In this document: one piece after another, positions 24,192-32,761 of the stretch | Position numbering within the stretch: position 1 is the first letter of the stretch | How the letters are laid out: every line of letters begins with the position of its first letter | Translations under genes and position numbers: made by a program | Source of the DNA: JBMYYR01 sp965243605 | GTDB lineage: Bacteria > Bacteroidota > Bacteroidia > Flavobacteriales > CAJXXR01 | Reading direction: 5' to 3' | Assembly: GCA_965243605.1 (NCBI GenBank) | Contig: CBDEVQ010000033.1 | Location: forward strand, 39,731-103,730 | DNA length: 64,000 nucleotides | Notes under the pieces: model-generated | The model's input: the letters and a program-made list of their open reading frames with translations, nothing else | Databases searched by the model: none | Told to the model about the DNA's origin: nothing

Positions 24192-25712
24192 CTATAGTTT
24201 TAAGAATGCCAACTGACAATTTAACCCAATATTAATGGTAGGACTACTTACTCCTCCACCCATTGACTTTATATACCCTAATGCTCCACGGAAGGCTAAA
24301 TCTGAATTTATTTTATAATTCATACCTACACTTGGCTTAATAATGGCTCCTTGCCCCGTATTAATTCCACCACCACCCGCAGCACCAGCTAAACTTTGAA
24401 TAAAGAAATTGTATTTTTCATCTGCAAAATAGTTTGTTTGCCAACCTACTCCAACAATACCTTCGGCATAGGCGCCTCCATCTCTAAAATTGGCAAAGGC
24501 TGTTTGTCCAGCTAAATATATACGATCATTTAATTGATAATTGAGTTGTAACGAAATGGAATATAAATCATTGGCTTTTTTACTCATTCGAGACGCATCA
24601 ATATATAAATCTTGTTTTAATATAACTTCTATACCTTTAAATATGGGGGTTGAAGTTGAAGTTGAAGTTGAACTTACGTCTGCCACTCCATTCGCTTTAA
24701 GGTAATATTTTAGACCTAAACCCCAGTTCGTACTTTCAAAATGTCTATTCGGACTCATTAATAATCCTGTATTTAAGGATACAAATATGTTATTAGAGAG
24801 TTCTTGTTCAATAGACAGATCTGGATATATTAAAAACCCACCCTTTGTATCTACTCCACCTCCACCACCGGCACCAATTCCTAATTTACCAATAACATTG
24901 GTTTTATTATTATTCATTGAAATATGATAACCTGTACCTAATATTATATCCATATAACCAGCTCTAATGCCATGGTAAGCACCGTCAAGCTTTAAAAACA
25001 AGAACTTGTTTTTATCTAAATATGTATTAAACTCAAAACCTGCTAAACGTATTGTTTTCCCACTAAGTTCACCTTTTTTAAGAGACAAATTATTCAGATG
25101 CATCATGGCCGATATTTCTAAAGGAGCCGTGTTCCAACTCGATGCTTGTAAATCGTTTAAACTGTATTCATTTTGTGCTGCCTTAATTGATGCCGAATTA
25201 ATTTTAAGAGGAATATGTATAGATGCATTTAATTGATGACTTTCTATTTCACCTTGATCAAAAAAGTTAATATAACTATACCCTGTAGTCACTGAAATAT
25301 TCTTGAATTCTACTCCTAAATTTAAATGTGGTAAAATAAAGGCTCCACCTCCGTCTGGAGTGCTGGCTCCTCCTCCGCCTCCAAAATGAAATCCAGTATC
25401 TAGTATAAGGTTTTTATAGATAGAAAATTTATATCCTGCATTTACTCCCAAAGTAAAAAAGCCACCACGTTCTCCAGAAACAGCTCCATACATTCCTAAA
25501 CCAACATAATATTTATTAAACGTTCTGTTTAAATGAATTCCAATGATTCCCATGTTAGGTTCAACACGGCCCAAGTCCAATTTTGGCATCTCTACAGATA
25601 AAAAATCGGCCATTAAAAAAGATGGTTGTTCATTTTTAGTGGGTACAATGCTTTTTTGAGCATAAGAACAATATGCCAACAGAAACGTAAAAATAAATAG
25701 GTGTTTTTTCAT
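24192..25712 (-). CDS. Outer-membrane beta-barrel-like protein with three glycine-rich modules
   Basis: 506 residues, signal peptide 'HLFIFTFLLAYCSYAQ'. The protein alternates amphipathic strands and has three spaced glycine-rich signatures: 'FHFGGGGGASTPDGGGAFILP', then 'GIGAGGGGGVDTKGGFLIYP' and 'LAGAAGGGGINTGQGAIIKP', each followed by 'xLxLGVE...'-type strands. This suggests a threefold internal repeat of about 150-170 residues. A short Ser-Thr run (about residues 348-356) comes from a 6-bp tandem repeat. Family not recognised; outer-membrane location inferred. 11 bp downstream of the 25724 gene, so the two are probably an operon. Confidence 0.65.
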   Translation of the reverse strand: MKKHLFIFTFLLAYCSYAQKSIVPTKNEQPSFLMADFLSVEMPKLDLGRVEPNMGIIGIHLNRTFNKYYVGLGMYGAVSGERGGFFTLGVNAGYKFSIYKNLILDTGFHFGGGGGASTPDGGGAFILPHLNLGVEFKNISVTTGYSYINFFDQGEIESHQLNASIHIPLKINSASIKAAQNEYSLNDLQASSWNTAPLEISAMMHLNNLSLKKGELSGKTIRLAGFEFNTYLDKNKFLFLKLDGAYHGIRAGYMDIILGTGYHISMNNNKTNVIGKLGIGAGGGGGVDTKGGFLIYPDLSIEQELSNNIFVSLNTGLLMSPNRHFESTNWGLGLKYYLKANGVADVSSTSTSTSTPIFKGIEVILKQDLYIDASRMSKKANDLYSISLQLNYQLNDRIYLAGQTAFANFRDGGAYAEGIVGVGWQTNYFADEKYNFFIQSLAGAAGGGGINTGQGAIIKPSVGMNYKINSDLAFRGALGYIKSMGGGVSSPTINIGLNCQLAFLKL

Positions 25713-25723
25713 AAAAAAACCGT

Positions 25724-26239
25724 TTAAATGGCTATTCTTATACCATAAATTAAAATTAAAGGGGCTAAATCAGCATGAATGCTAATACCCTTCGTAATTT
25801 TATAATCAAACCCTAAACCAACAACTGGGTTTATTGGGCCAGAAAATAAACGGCTTAATGATTTAGGTATCCCTCTTGTTGTTGCAAGGGTTCCGTGATA
25901 GCCATACATTAAACCACCTCCGTAATTTATGGCGAATTTTTCAGATATTGGTATAGCGCGTTTATAAAGTAAACCTGTCGTCCACATTCCTTTGGAATTT
26001 CGAAAAATCATGGCTTCAAAACTTTTGATGGTAACCGATGTATACCACGTTCCAAACACATCTTGGTCATATATATAATGAGTTCCAAAAGGCATAATGG
26101 TCACTGAGTTTTCTATAGATTCTCCCCACAAAGTTTTTATTATCGAATTGTTCTTTTCTTCAGATTGAGCATTTATTTTTAATACAGAAATAAGAGAGAC
26201 TATGAATAGGATGAATATTCGATTATTGACGTAAGACAT
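25724..26239 (-). CDS. Small putative outer-membrane protein
   Basis: 171 residues with signal peptide 'IFILFIVSLISVLKINAQ'. Strands such as 'GTWYTSVTIKSFEAMIFRN', 'MWTTGLLYKRAIPISEKFAINYGGGLMYGYHG' and 'GISIHADLAPLILIYGIRIAI' with a terminal hydrophobic strand fit a small beta-barrel. No family recognised. Upstream partner of the glycine-rich barrel gene. Confidence 0.6.
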   Translation of the reverse strand: MSYVNNRIFILFIVSLISVLKINAQSEEKNNSIIKTLWGESIENSVTIMPFGTHYIYDQDVFGTWYTSVTIKSFEAMIFRNSKGMWTTGLLYKRAIPISEKFAINYGGGLMYGYHGTLATTRGIPKSLSRLFSGPINPVVGLGFDYKITKGISIHADLAPLILIYGIRIAI

Positions 26240-26405
26240 TTATATTGTTTTAAAAGGCCAAAATTATAGTATTTATTAAAGAAACAAACATAACTCTTAA
26301 TAATTATAATAAAGAATTGAATATGTTTCCTATATCTAAAGAATATCATGTTTTACATTTTCTAAAAAAACTTATCTTCGTTTAAATTTAAATAATTAAA
26401 ATAGA

Positions 26406-26867
26406 ATGTTAAAACACACCTTACTTACAATCCTTTTCATTTGTATGTCATTTTTTGGTTTTTCTCAACAACTGGAAGTAAAATCAAATTTTTGGGGAAC
26501 AAAAATCACACATAACCAAAAGGCTATTGGAATTAAAGAATTTGTAGAGTTAACTAAATCAAACAAAATTGCTCATGATTATGCTTTAAAAGCTAAAGCA
26601 AATAAAGGAGCAATGGATGTATTTTCAACCATTGGAGGACTTTTGATGGGTTGGCCAATAGGAACAGCAATTGCTGGAGGAGAATTTAAATCTGAATTAT
26701 TTTTAGCAGGAGCGGGTATTGCATGTATAAGTATACCTTTTACTTCTGGAATGAATAAGAATCTAAAGAACGCTGAAGAAGCATTTAAGGGTAATGCAAC
26801 AGCTTATAACTTTGAATATTCTTTGATTGCTAATGCAAATGGTATTGGATTATCGTTGAATTTTTAA
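26406..26867 (+). CDS. Hypothetical secreted/membrane protein
   Basis: 153 residues: signal peptide 'LLTILFICMSFFGFSQ', a polar region, then two glycine-rich hydrophobic stretches ('FSTIGGLLMGWPIGTAIAGG', 'LFLAGAGIACISIPFTSG') that may form a helical hairpin. TATCTTCG at about 26367 resembles a -7 element. No family recognised; the two-helix glycine-rich pattern resembles small Bacteroidetes envelope proteins of unknown role. Confidence 0.6.
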   Translation: MLKHTLLTILFICMSFFGFSQQLEVKSNFWGTKITHNQKAIGIKEFVELTKSNKIAHDYALKAKANKGAMDVFSTIGGLLMGWPIGTAIAGGEFKSELFLAGAGIACISIPFTSGMNKNLKNAEEAFKGNATAYNFEYSLIANANGIGLSLNF

Positions 26868-26903
26868 ATCGATTACTTTTAAAAATTGATTTATAGACAA
26901 AAA

Positions 26904-26948
26904 AATAGAGGCTATTATTCACTTAATAAATGAATAATAGCCTCTATT
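26904..26948. terminator. Bidirectional hairpin terminator
   Basis: Perfect 18-bp stem AATAGAGGCTATTATTCA (26904-26921) with complement at 26931-26948 and a 9-nt loop between two convergent genes. Confidence 0.85.
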
Positions 26949-26955
26949 ATAATTT

Positions 26956-27528
26956 TCACCGCTTATCTCTTGATTTTATATTCGCCTCACATAAACGAAT
27001 GATTTCGACGATTCGTTTTTGCTTAGTTTCTATACGTTTTGCAGAATAAAGCCAGTATAAATAGCCTTTTTTATAAGAAGGTGCAAAATTTTGATAATTA
27101 TTGAATGCTATTTTGTTTAAGCTAAAGGCTTGTTTTAATTCATCTGGAATTATTAAATTATCTACAGTATCTAAAGCGGCCCAACTTCCATTCTCTTTAG
27201 CAATTTCAATAGATTTCAGTCCACTTTTGTGCATTAAGTTTGCATTCAATAATTCTGATATATACTTTTTATTGACAGCACTCCAAACACTTTTTGACTT
27301 TCTTGGACTAAAATATTGCTTTCGTTTTCCATTACCTAAACGCTTTACCGTAGAATCTATCCATCCATAACACAGAGCAACTTTCACAGCTTCTTCCCAA
27401 CGCATAGACGCTTCTTGGTTTTCTATCTTATAAAAAATAAGATATACGCCGTTGTAACTTAAATGATTACTTTGTAACCATGCTCTCCATTCGGTATCTG
27501 TTTTAAAATAATATTGCGGAATTTCCAT
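26956..27528 (-). CDS. YdeI/OmpD-associated family protein
   Basis: Starts at the ATG giving 'MEIPQYYFKTDTEWRAWLQSNH'; a longer frame to 27585 has no support. The family pattern is clear: 'WEEAVKVALCYGWIDSTVKRL', 'QYFSPRKSKSVWSAVNKKYI', 'GLKSIEIAKENGSW', and a C-terminal 'FAPSYKKGYLYWLYSAKRIETKQKRIVEII'. Cytoplasmic. Members are called bacteriocin-protection proteins in some annotations, but the molecular role is unknown. Confidence 0.85.
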   Translation of the reverse strand: MEIPQYYFKTDTEWRAWLQSNHLSYNGVYLIFYKIENQEASMRWEEAVKVALCYGWIDSTVKRLGNGKRKQYFSPRKSKSVWSAVNKKYISELLNANLMHKSGLKSIEIAKENGSWAALDTVDNLIIPDELKQAFSLNKIAFNNYQNFAPSYKKGYLYWLYSAKRIETKQKRIVEIIRLCEANIKSRDKR

Positions 27529-27769
27529 AATTATTAGATAATAAGGTCTTACTATAATATACGAACTCAGTAATTTATTAAACAAAATTAATAAACCTTT
27601 TAATTATTTACTAGTAATAATAAATCTATAAACTTGTATTATCTATAGTTTATTAATGATTCTTTAGTAAACTCATTGAGATTTACAAGGACTTGAAATA
27701 ATATTAATATAAGTGATAGGTAATTATCAAATTAAAAGCATTAATTTTAATCCATCTAAAATTTAATTT

Positions 27770-28393
27770 ATGCGTTATATATATTATATACTAATTCTTT
27801 CATTCGGGTTTTCTAGCTGCCTTAAATCAAATTCAAATGACAAGTATAGCAATTATTTGAAATGTGAAATAGATGGTAAAAAATGGCATTCAAAATCAGC
27901 TCTATTATTTAACGCTTACACTATTGATTTTCACGCTGTACAAGATACCATAATGCAGATAACATTAGAAGCAAAGAAATTTAATAGTAACCATAAAATT
28001 TCCTTCGGACATGATGCTATTAGCTTTGAATTTCCAATAAATAAGCTAATTGATGATTTTAGTACAAGTGCTCCGTTTACTCTAACATCTAATGTAGTTG
28101 CTAGGTATTTTAATGGTGCTATGAGTGATGTTGACATAGAAAAATACAATTTACCTACACCTTACCAGGTTATTAATTACACATCAACACAATCGGAACT
28201 AACTATTTCATCTATTACTCGATTAGAAGATTGTCATCCAGATATAAAAAATAATAAATACCTATACGTAGAAAACCTAGATGGACAATGCTTTGTAATA
28301 AAAGGGACCTTTGCTTTTATAGGAATCAACAGTTTTAATGAAACTAAAGTGATTACAAATGGAAAATTTAGGCTTAAAGATTACATCTATTAG
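27770..28393 (+). CDS. Hypothetical lipoprotein
   Basis: 207 residues with lipobox 'ILSFGFSSC' (Cys about 17). The start of the mature domain, 'LKCEIDGKKWHSKSALLF', is typical of a broad set of flavobacterial lipoproteins with a 'C.IDGK.W' opening strand. The remainder is beta-rich and ends with 'YVENLDGQCFVIKGTFAF'. Function unknown. Ends at a bidirectional terminator. Confidence 0.7.
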   Translation: MRYIYYILILSFGFSSCLKSNSNDKYSNYLKCEIDGKKWHSKSALLFNAYTIDFHAVQDTIMQITLEAKKFNSNHKISFGHDAISFEFPINKLIDDFSTSAPFTLTSNVVARYFNGAMSDVDIEKYNLPTPYQVINYTSTQSELTISSITRLEDCHPDIKNNKYLYVENLDGQCFVIKGTFAFIGINSFNETKVITNGKFRLKDYIY

Positions 28394-28436
28394 AATTTAA
28401 ATTTCTCACAATCTATAACAAGGCATATTAAGAAGT

Positions 28437-28467
28437 AAACAAGTGTAGATTATTGTTACACTTGTTT
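28437..28467. terminator. Bidirectional hairpin terminator
   Basis: 11-bp stem AAACAAGTGTA (28437-28447) with complement at 28457-28467, between convergent lipoprotein genes. Confidence 0.75.
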
Positions 28468-28492
28468 CATTTCTTAATCCTGGTCTATATGT

Positions 28493-28927
28493 CTAATGAT
28501 CATGTCCGTGATCGTGACCACTATGATCATGCCCACTATGATCGTGTCCGCTATGACTGTTTTTAACTTGATTAGCAGCACGTCTTGCTTTTACAACATC
28601 ATTAATTTTCTCAATAAGAACCTTATCTTCATCCGTCATTGGACGTAATATCATTTCTGTAACTACGCCTGCAGTATCTACATATTGATCTCCATATGTA
28701 TTTCCTACACTAAATAATTTAGATATAGAATCTCTACTTAGCTCAACACCTTCAACACTTCTAAATATTATTTTGTTCGGATTAAAGACTTCATTTTTTT
28801 CCAATCGGTCTAAAATTTGTTCGTGAGTTAATTTTGTTAAACCTTCTGGCTTAAACGCTTCTGTATCTTGGCTTCCACCACATGATATTAAAACACCTAA
28901 AAATAGCGATACAATAATCTGTTTCAT
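28493..28927 (-). CDS. Lipoprotein with His/Asp-rich C-terminal tail
   Basis: 144 residues with lipobox 'FLGVLISC' (Cys about 16). The body has 'LTHEQILDRLEKNEVFNPNKIIF' and 'VTEMILRPMTDEDKVLIEKIN'. The end is four repeats of the type HSGHDH, likely to bind Ni, Zn, Cu or Co. The role (metal store, sensor or chaperone at the envelope) cannot be told. It lies just downstream of lpdA but a terminator separates them. Confidence 0.75.
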   Translation of the reverse strand: MKQIIVSLFLGVLISCGGSQDTEAFKPEGLTKLTHEQILDRLEKNEVFNPNKIIFRSVEGVELSRDSISKLFSVGNTYGDQYVDTAGVVTEMILRPMTDEDKVLIEKINDVVKARRAANQVKNSHSGHDHSGHDHSGHDHGHDH

Positions 28928-28943
28928 ATTCTTAAAATTTAAA

Positions 28944-28969
28944 AAGGATCGTCTGAATAGACGATCCTT
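28944..28969 (-). terminator. Terminator of lpdA
   Basis: 11-bp stem AAGGATCGTCT (28944-28954) / AGACGATCCTT (28959-28969) with a 4-nt loop; T-rich on the minus strand. Confidence 0.85.
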
Positions 28970-29006
28970 ATATGAATAATTATACTAAACGATTTTATCG
29001 TTTGTA

Positions 29007-30395
29007 TTATATATGAATTACTTCATCATAAGCAGCGGCAACAGCTTCCATTACAGCTTCACTCATTGTTGGATGAGGGTGCACAGCTTTTAATACTTCC
29101 ATACCTGTTGTTTCAAGCTTACGAGCAACTACAGCTTCAGCTATCATTTCAGTTACGTTAGCACCAATCATATGACATCCTAACCACTCTCCGTATTTTG
29201 CATCAAAAATAACCTTCACAAAACCATCTTTGTGTCCAGCAGCCGAAGCTTTTCCTGATGCCGAGAATGGGAATTTTCCAACTTTAATCTCGTATCCTGC
29301 TTCTTTCGCTTTTTCTTCTGTATATCCTACAGATGCAATTTCAGGAGAAGCATAAGTACATCCTGGGATGTTATTATAATCTAAAGCTTCTGGGTTATGA
29401 CCTGCAATTTTCTCAACACAAATAATACCTTCAGCAGATGCAACGTGTGCTAATGCTGGTCCTGGTACTATATCTCCAATTGCAAAGTATCCCGGGATAT
29501 TTGTTTGGTAGAAATCGTTTACTAAAACACGACCTCTATCCACTGCAATTCCAACTTCTTCAAGTCCTATTCCTTCAACGTTTGTTTCAATACCAACAGC
29601 AGAAAGAACAACATCACATTCAATTGTTTCTTCTCCTTTCTTTGTTTTAACATAAACAACGCATCCATCACCAGATGTATCAACACGCTCTACACTAGAG
29701 TTTGTTTTAACTTTAATTCCTGATTTCTTAAAGTTCTTTTCTAATTGCTTAGAAATGTCTTTATCTTCGTTAGGTACAATGTTAGGTAAGAATTCTACTA
29801 CCGTTACTTCTGTTCCCATCGTTGCATAAAAATATGCAAACTCAACTCCAATTGCTCCAGACCCAACAACAACCATACGTTTAGGTTGTTCTTTTAGTGT
29901 TAAAGCTTCACGGTAACCAATAATTTTAGTTCCGTCTTGAGGTAAGTTTGGTAACTGACGAGAGCGAGCTCCAGTAGCTATAATAATATTTTCAGCAGAA
30001 TATTCAGTTACAGAACCATCAGTAGCAGTAACGTCCATTTTCTTTCCGGGCTTCACTTTACCAAATCCTTCAATAACATCAATCTTATTCTTTTTCATTA
30101 AGAATTTGATTCCTCCGCTCATTCCAGAAGCTACACCACGTGAACGCTCTACAATTGCTCCAAAATCATGCTCAGCACCCTGAACATTAATTCCATAGTC
30201 AGCAGCATGTTTTATATAATCGAATACTTGTGCACTTTTTAACAATGCTTTGGTTGGGATACATCCCCAGTTTAAACAAACACCACCTAAGTTTTCTTTT
30301 TCAACAATAGCAGTTTTTAAACCTAATTGAGATGCTCTAATGGCTGTTACATAACCACCAGGACCTGATCCAAGTACTATAACATCGTAGTTCAT
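29007..30395 (-). CDS. lpdA: Dihydrolipoyl dehydrogenase (E3)
   Basis: Reoxidises the lipoamide of 2-oxoacid dehydrogenase complexes (and the glycine cleavage system) with NAD. 462 aa, normal length. FAD fold 'LGSGPGGYVTAIRASQLG' at residues 8-25; redox pair in 'GGVCLNWGCIPTK' (about 38-50); NAD fold 'VVGSGAIGVEF' (about 175-185); second FAD motif 'GYFAIGDIV'; C-terminal catalytic His-Glu in 'HPHPTMSEAVMEA'. Monocistronic. Cytoplasmic. Confidence 0.97.
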   Translation of the reverse strand: MNYDVIVLGSGPGGYVTAIRASQLGLKTAIVEKENLGGVCLNWGCIPTKALLKSAQVFDYIKHAADYGINVQGAEHDFGAIVERSRGVASGMSGGIKFLMKKNKIDVIEGFGKVKPGKKMDVTATDGSVTEYSAENIIIATGARSRQLPNLPQDGTKIIGYREALTLKEQPKRMVVVGSGAIGVEFAYFYATMGTEVTVVEFLPNIVPNEDKDISKQLEKNFKKSGIKVKTNSSVERVDTSGDGCVVYVKTKKGEETIECDVVLSAVGIETNVEGIGLEEVGIAVDRGRVLVNDFYQTNIPGYFAIGDIVPGPALAHVASAEGIICVEKIAGHNPEALDYNNIPGCTYASPEIASVGYTEEKAKEAGYEIKVGKFPFSASGKASAAGHKDGFVKVIFDAKYGEWLGCHMIGANVTEMIAEAVVARKLETTGMEVLKAVHPHPTMSEAVMEAVAAAYDEVIHI

Positions 30396-30570
30396 ACGTA
30401 TTTATTTTTATTTTACCTTCTTAATTCTAAAATATGCATTTTTCTTCTTGATACTTAACGCAAGAAGAAAACCTATTTTTACCATGCGAATGTAAGGATA
30501 TTTTTTGAAATTATTATCATGATATAAGCGAGTATTCCCCCATATATCAATTGCTATATTCGGTTTCTAA

Positions 30571-31164
30571 TTATCTCCTAGAAGAATGGTGTATTATTAT
30601 TTCTGTAGCACCTTGACCATATTTCTTATAATTAGCATCCATTACTTCCATGTAATGAAATTTATCTTTAATATAAGTTCTTAAGCTCGATTTTAAAGTT
30701 CCAGCACCAATTCCATGTATCGCCACAATCTTAGTAAATCTCTGATTAATAGCATGATTAACACAACGTCTAAATGTACGCATCTGGACATCAATAATTT
30801 CACGATTACTCATGTGTTTATGAATCGGGATGAGTTCTTCAATGTGTAAGTCTATTTCTACGATATTAATTTTCTTCTCTGTAAATTCTTTCCAAGGCAA
30901 ATGGGTTTTACTATCTCTAATAGCATCTTTTAATTTCTTTCTTTCATCTCGCCTGATATCTCTTGCAGATGGTATTTTTTTCTCTTCAATTTTATATTGA
31001 AGGCTTAAAAAATCCTGATCTTCAATTAAGTTAGATTCATGAAACGGACGTTCAAATCCATCTGCAGATTCTATCAAGAAATACATTTTTGGAAGTTGTT
31101 TAATAATAACCCCTTTCTCATCTTCATTAATTACACGAACGCGCATTCCTACTTTAAACCCCAT
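30571..31164 (-). CDS. DUF2027/Smr-domain protein
   Basis: 197 residues: an N-terminal small barrel ('GMRVRVINEDEKGVIIKQLPKMYFLIES', as in DUF2027 proteins), a basic linker, and a C-terminal Smr domain ('EIDLHIEELI', 'RRCVNHAINQRFTKIVAIHGIGAGTLKSSLRTYI', 'GQGATEIII'). The 'HGxGxG' loop is the Smr hallmark; such domains nick DNA or cleave RNA. Starts in a TAATG overlap with xseB, so it is translationally coupled to exonuclease VII genes, consistent with nucleic-acid metabolism. Confidence 0.85.
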   Translation of the reverse strand: MGFKVGMRVRVINEDEKGVIIKQLPKMYFLIESADGFERPFHESNLIEDQDFLSLQYKIEEKKIPSARDIRRDERKKLKDAIRDSKTHLPWKEFTEKKINIVEIDLHIEELIPIHKHMSNREIIDVQMRTFRRCVNHAINQRFTKIVAIHGIGAGTLKSSLRTYIKDKFHYMEVMDANYKKYGQGATEIIIHHSSRR

Positions 31165-31364
31165 TATTTTTCAGAATCTTTTAATATCTGGTTAACTTCA
31201 TCTTCTGTTTTCTCAAGCATTGCACTGCATAGCTTTAACAAATCCGATGCTCGTTTAACTTTCTTAGATAACTCATCTACTGATATTTCGTTATCTTCTA
31301 TATCGTTAACAATTTCTTGCAGTTCCTCTAAACTCTCTTTATAATTAAATGCTTTTTTTGCCAT
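31164..31364 (-). CDS. xseB: Exodeoxyribonuclease VII small subunit
   Basis: 66 residues, normal size. Pattern 'YKESLEELQEIVNDIEDNEISVDELSKKVKRASDLLKLCSAML' is the two-helix XseB fold. Several copies bind the C-terminal helices of XseA. Gene order xseA-xseB with a 20-bp gap; stop overlaps the Smr gene start. Confidence 0.93.
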   Translation of the reverse strand: MAKKAFNYKESLEELQEIVNDIEDNEISVDELSKKVKRASDLLKLCSAMLEKTEDEVNQILKDSEK

Positions 31365-31384
31365 GTTTTATTCTTAAATACAAT

Positions 31385-32761
31385 TTACTCTACAACAGAA
31401 GTAATATTTCCATCTTTAAATTGTGTGGTTAATACCTCTCCTGATTTTATTTGCTTAGACGAGGTTATAATTTTACCCTTTTGATTGTATTGTAGGCTAT
31501 ATCCACGTTTTAGTATTTGCTCAGGATTCATTAATCTTAATATGGTTTTAATCGATTTTAATTCTTGTTTTTGATGATCGATTTCTTGTTTGGAATTCTG
31601 TTTTAATTTAAGACTTAATTGCTTTATACTCCAACGTTCTTGCTCTACCAATGCTTTGGTATCTAATTGCAAACGTTGATTTATTTTAGACAATTTAGAT
31701 TTCTCATACCATAACCGTTGTCCTGACCCTTCTTTTATCTGGAATCCTAAGGTATTTAACTCAAGTTTCTTTTTATGTATGATCTGATGCACAATTGGTT
31801 TTATAGCCCCTGAGATTTGATTTAACTCTTGCTTACCATGTTGTAAATAAGCCTTGACACCATCGTTAAAATCTGCCTTAATTGATTTTAATATATCTTT
31901 CTGAGTATCAAACTTACCAACAATAAAATACGCCAAATCTGTTGGTGTAATAAAATGCTTATGCGCAACCATTTCGGTTACGGTAACATTTGCAGCATGC
32001 CCTATCCCTGCTAATACAGGCACCTGAAATGTAGTAATATCCTTGGATAATGTATAGGCATCATAACAATCTAAACCAATCTCTCCACCTCCACCTCTTA
32101 TTATGGCAATGGTATCAAAATAGTCCTGTCTTTCCTTAATTTTTTTGAGCTGATGTCTAATAGAATCTATTGCCAGATCACCTTGTAATAACGCCGGAAA
32201 TAAGGTAATGTCAATAGCATAAGGTGAGGCTTCTATAATATTCATAAAATCCTGATACCCTTTACTTGTTTCAACTGAAATAACGGCTATTCGTTTTGGT
32301 AATAATGGAAAATCTAGAAGCGTATTTTTGTAAAATAAGCCTTCAGATTTAAGTGTTTTTATGGTTTTAGCTCGGTTTAATGCCATTTCACCAATGGTAT
32401 AATTGGCATCTATATCTTGTATCTGTAAAGACAGTCCATGTAGGGCATGAAATTGCACTTTAACTTGCATTAAAACTTTCATTCCAGATTTAAGATCAGA
32501 TTGACATTTGTCTAAAAATTCTTTTTGAATTCTCTGATAATCTTTTCCCCATATAAATCCTCTAAACTGAGATTTGATCTGATTATTAACCTTGTCAACC
32601 AAATCTGGATAACAATGCCCAGATTTTGGATAAAAATTGAGCTTAACAATTTCAGCTTTTACCCAATATGTTTTATTGTAGGCTCCATCAATAACCGATT
32701 GTATACTTTCTCCTAATTCAGTTAACGTAAATGTTCGTTTAACAGATGTATTATTTGTCAA
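31385..32761 (-). CDS. xseA: Exodeoxyribonuclease VII large subunit
   Basis: 458 residues. N-terminal OB fold ('YWVKAEIVKLNFYPKSGHCYPDLVD'), catalytic core with 'IAVISVETSKGYQDF', 'DTIAIIRGGGGEIGLDCYDAYTLSKDI' and 'VLAGIGHAANVTVTEMVAH', then a long coiled-coil arm that carries XseB. The end 'MNPEQILKRGYSLQYNQKG' is the family C-terminal motif. Single-strand exonuclease in DNA repair. Its start overlaps the end of the mscS-type gene by 11 bp. Confidence 0.95.
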   Translation of the reverse strand: MTNNTSVKRTFTLTELGESIQSVIDGAYNKTYWVKAEIVKLNFYPKSGHCYPDLVDKVNNQIKSQFRGFIWGKDYQRIQKEFLDKCQSDLKSGMKVLMQVKVQFHALHGLSLQIQDIDANYTIGEMALNRAKTIKTLKSEGLFYKNTLLDFPLLPKRIAVISVETSKGYQDFMNIIEASPYAIDITLFPALLQGDLAIDSIRHQLKKIKERQDYFDTIAIIRGGGGEIGLDCYDAYTLSKDITTFQVPVLAGIGHAANVTVTEMVAHKHFITPTDLAYFIVGKFDTQKDILKSIKADFNDGVKAYLQHGKQELNQISGAIKPIVHQIIHKKKLELNTLGFQIKEGSGQRLWYEKSKLSKINQRLQLDTKALVEQERWSIKQLSLKLKQNSKQEIDHQKQELKSIKTILRLMNPEQILKRGYSLQYNQKGKIITSSKQIKSGEVLTTQFKDGNITSVVE

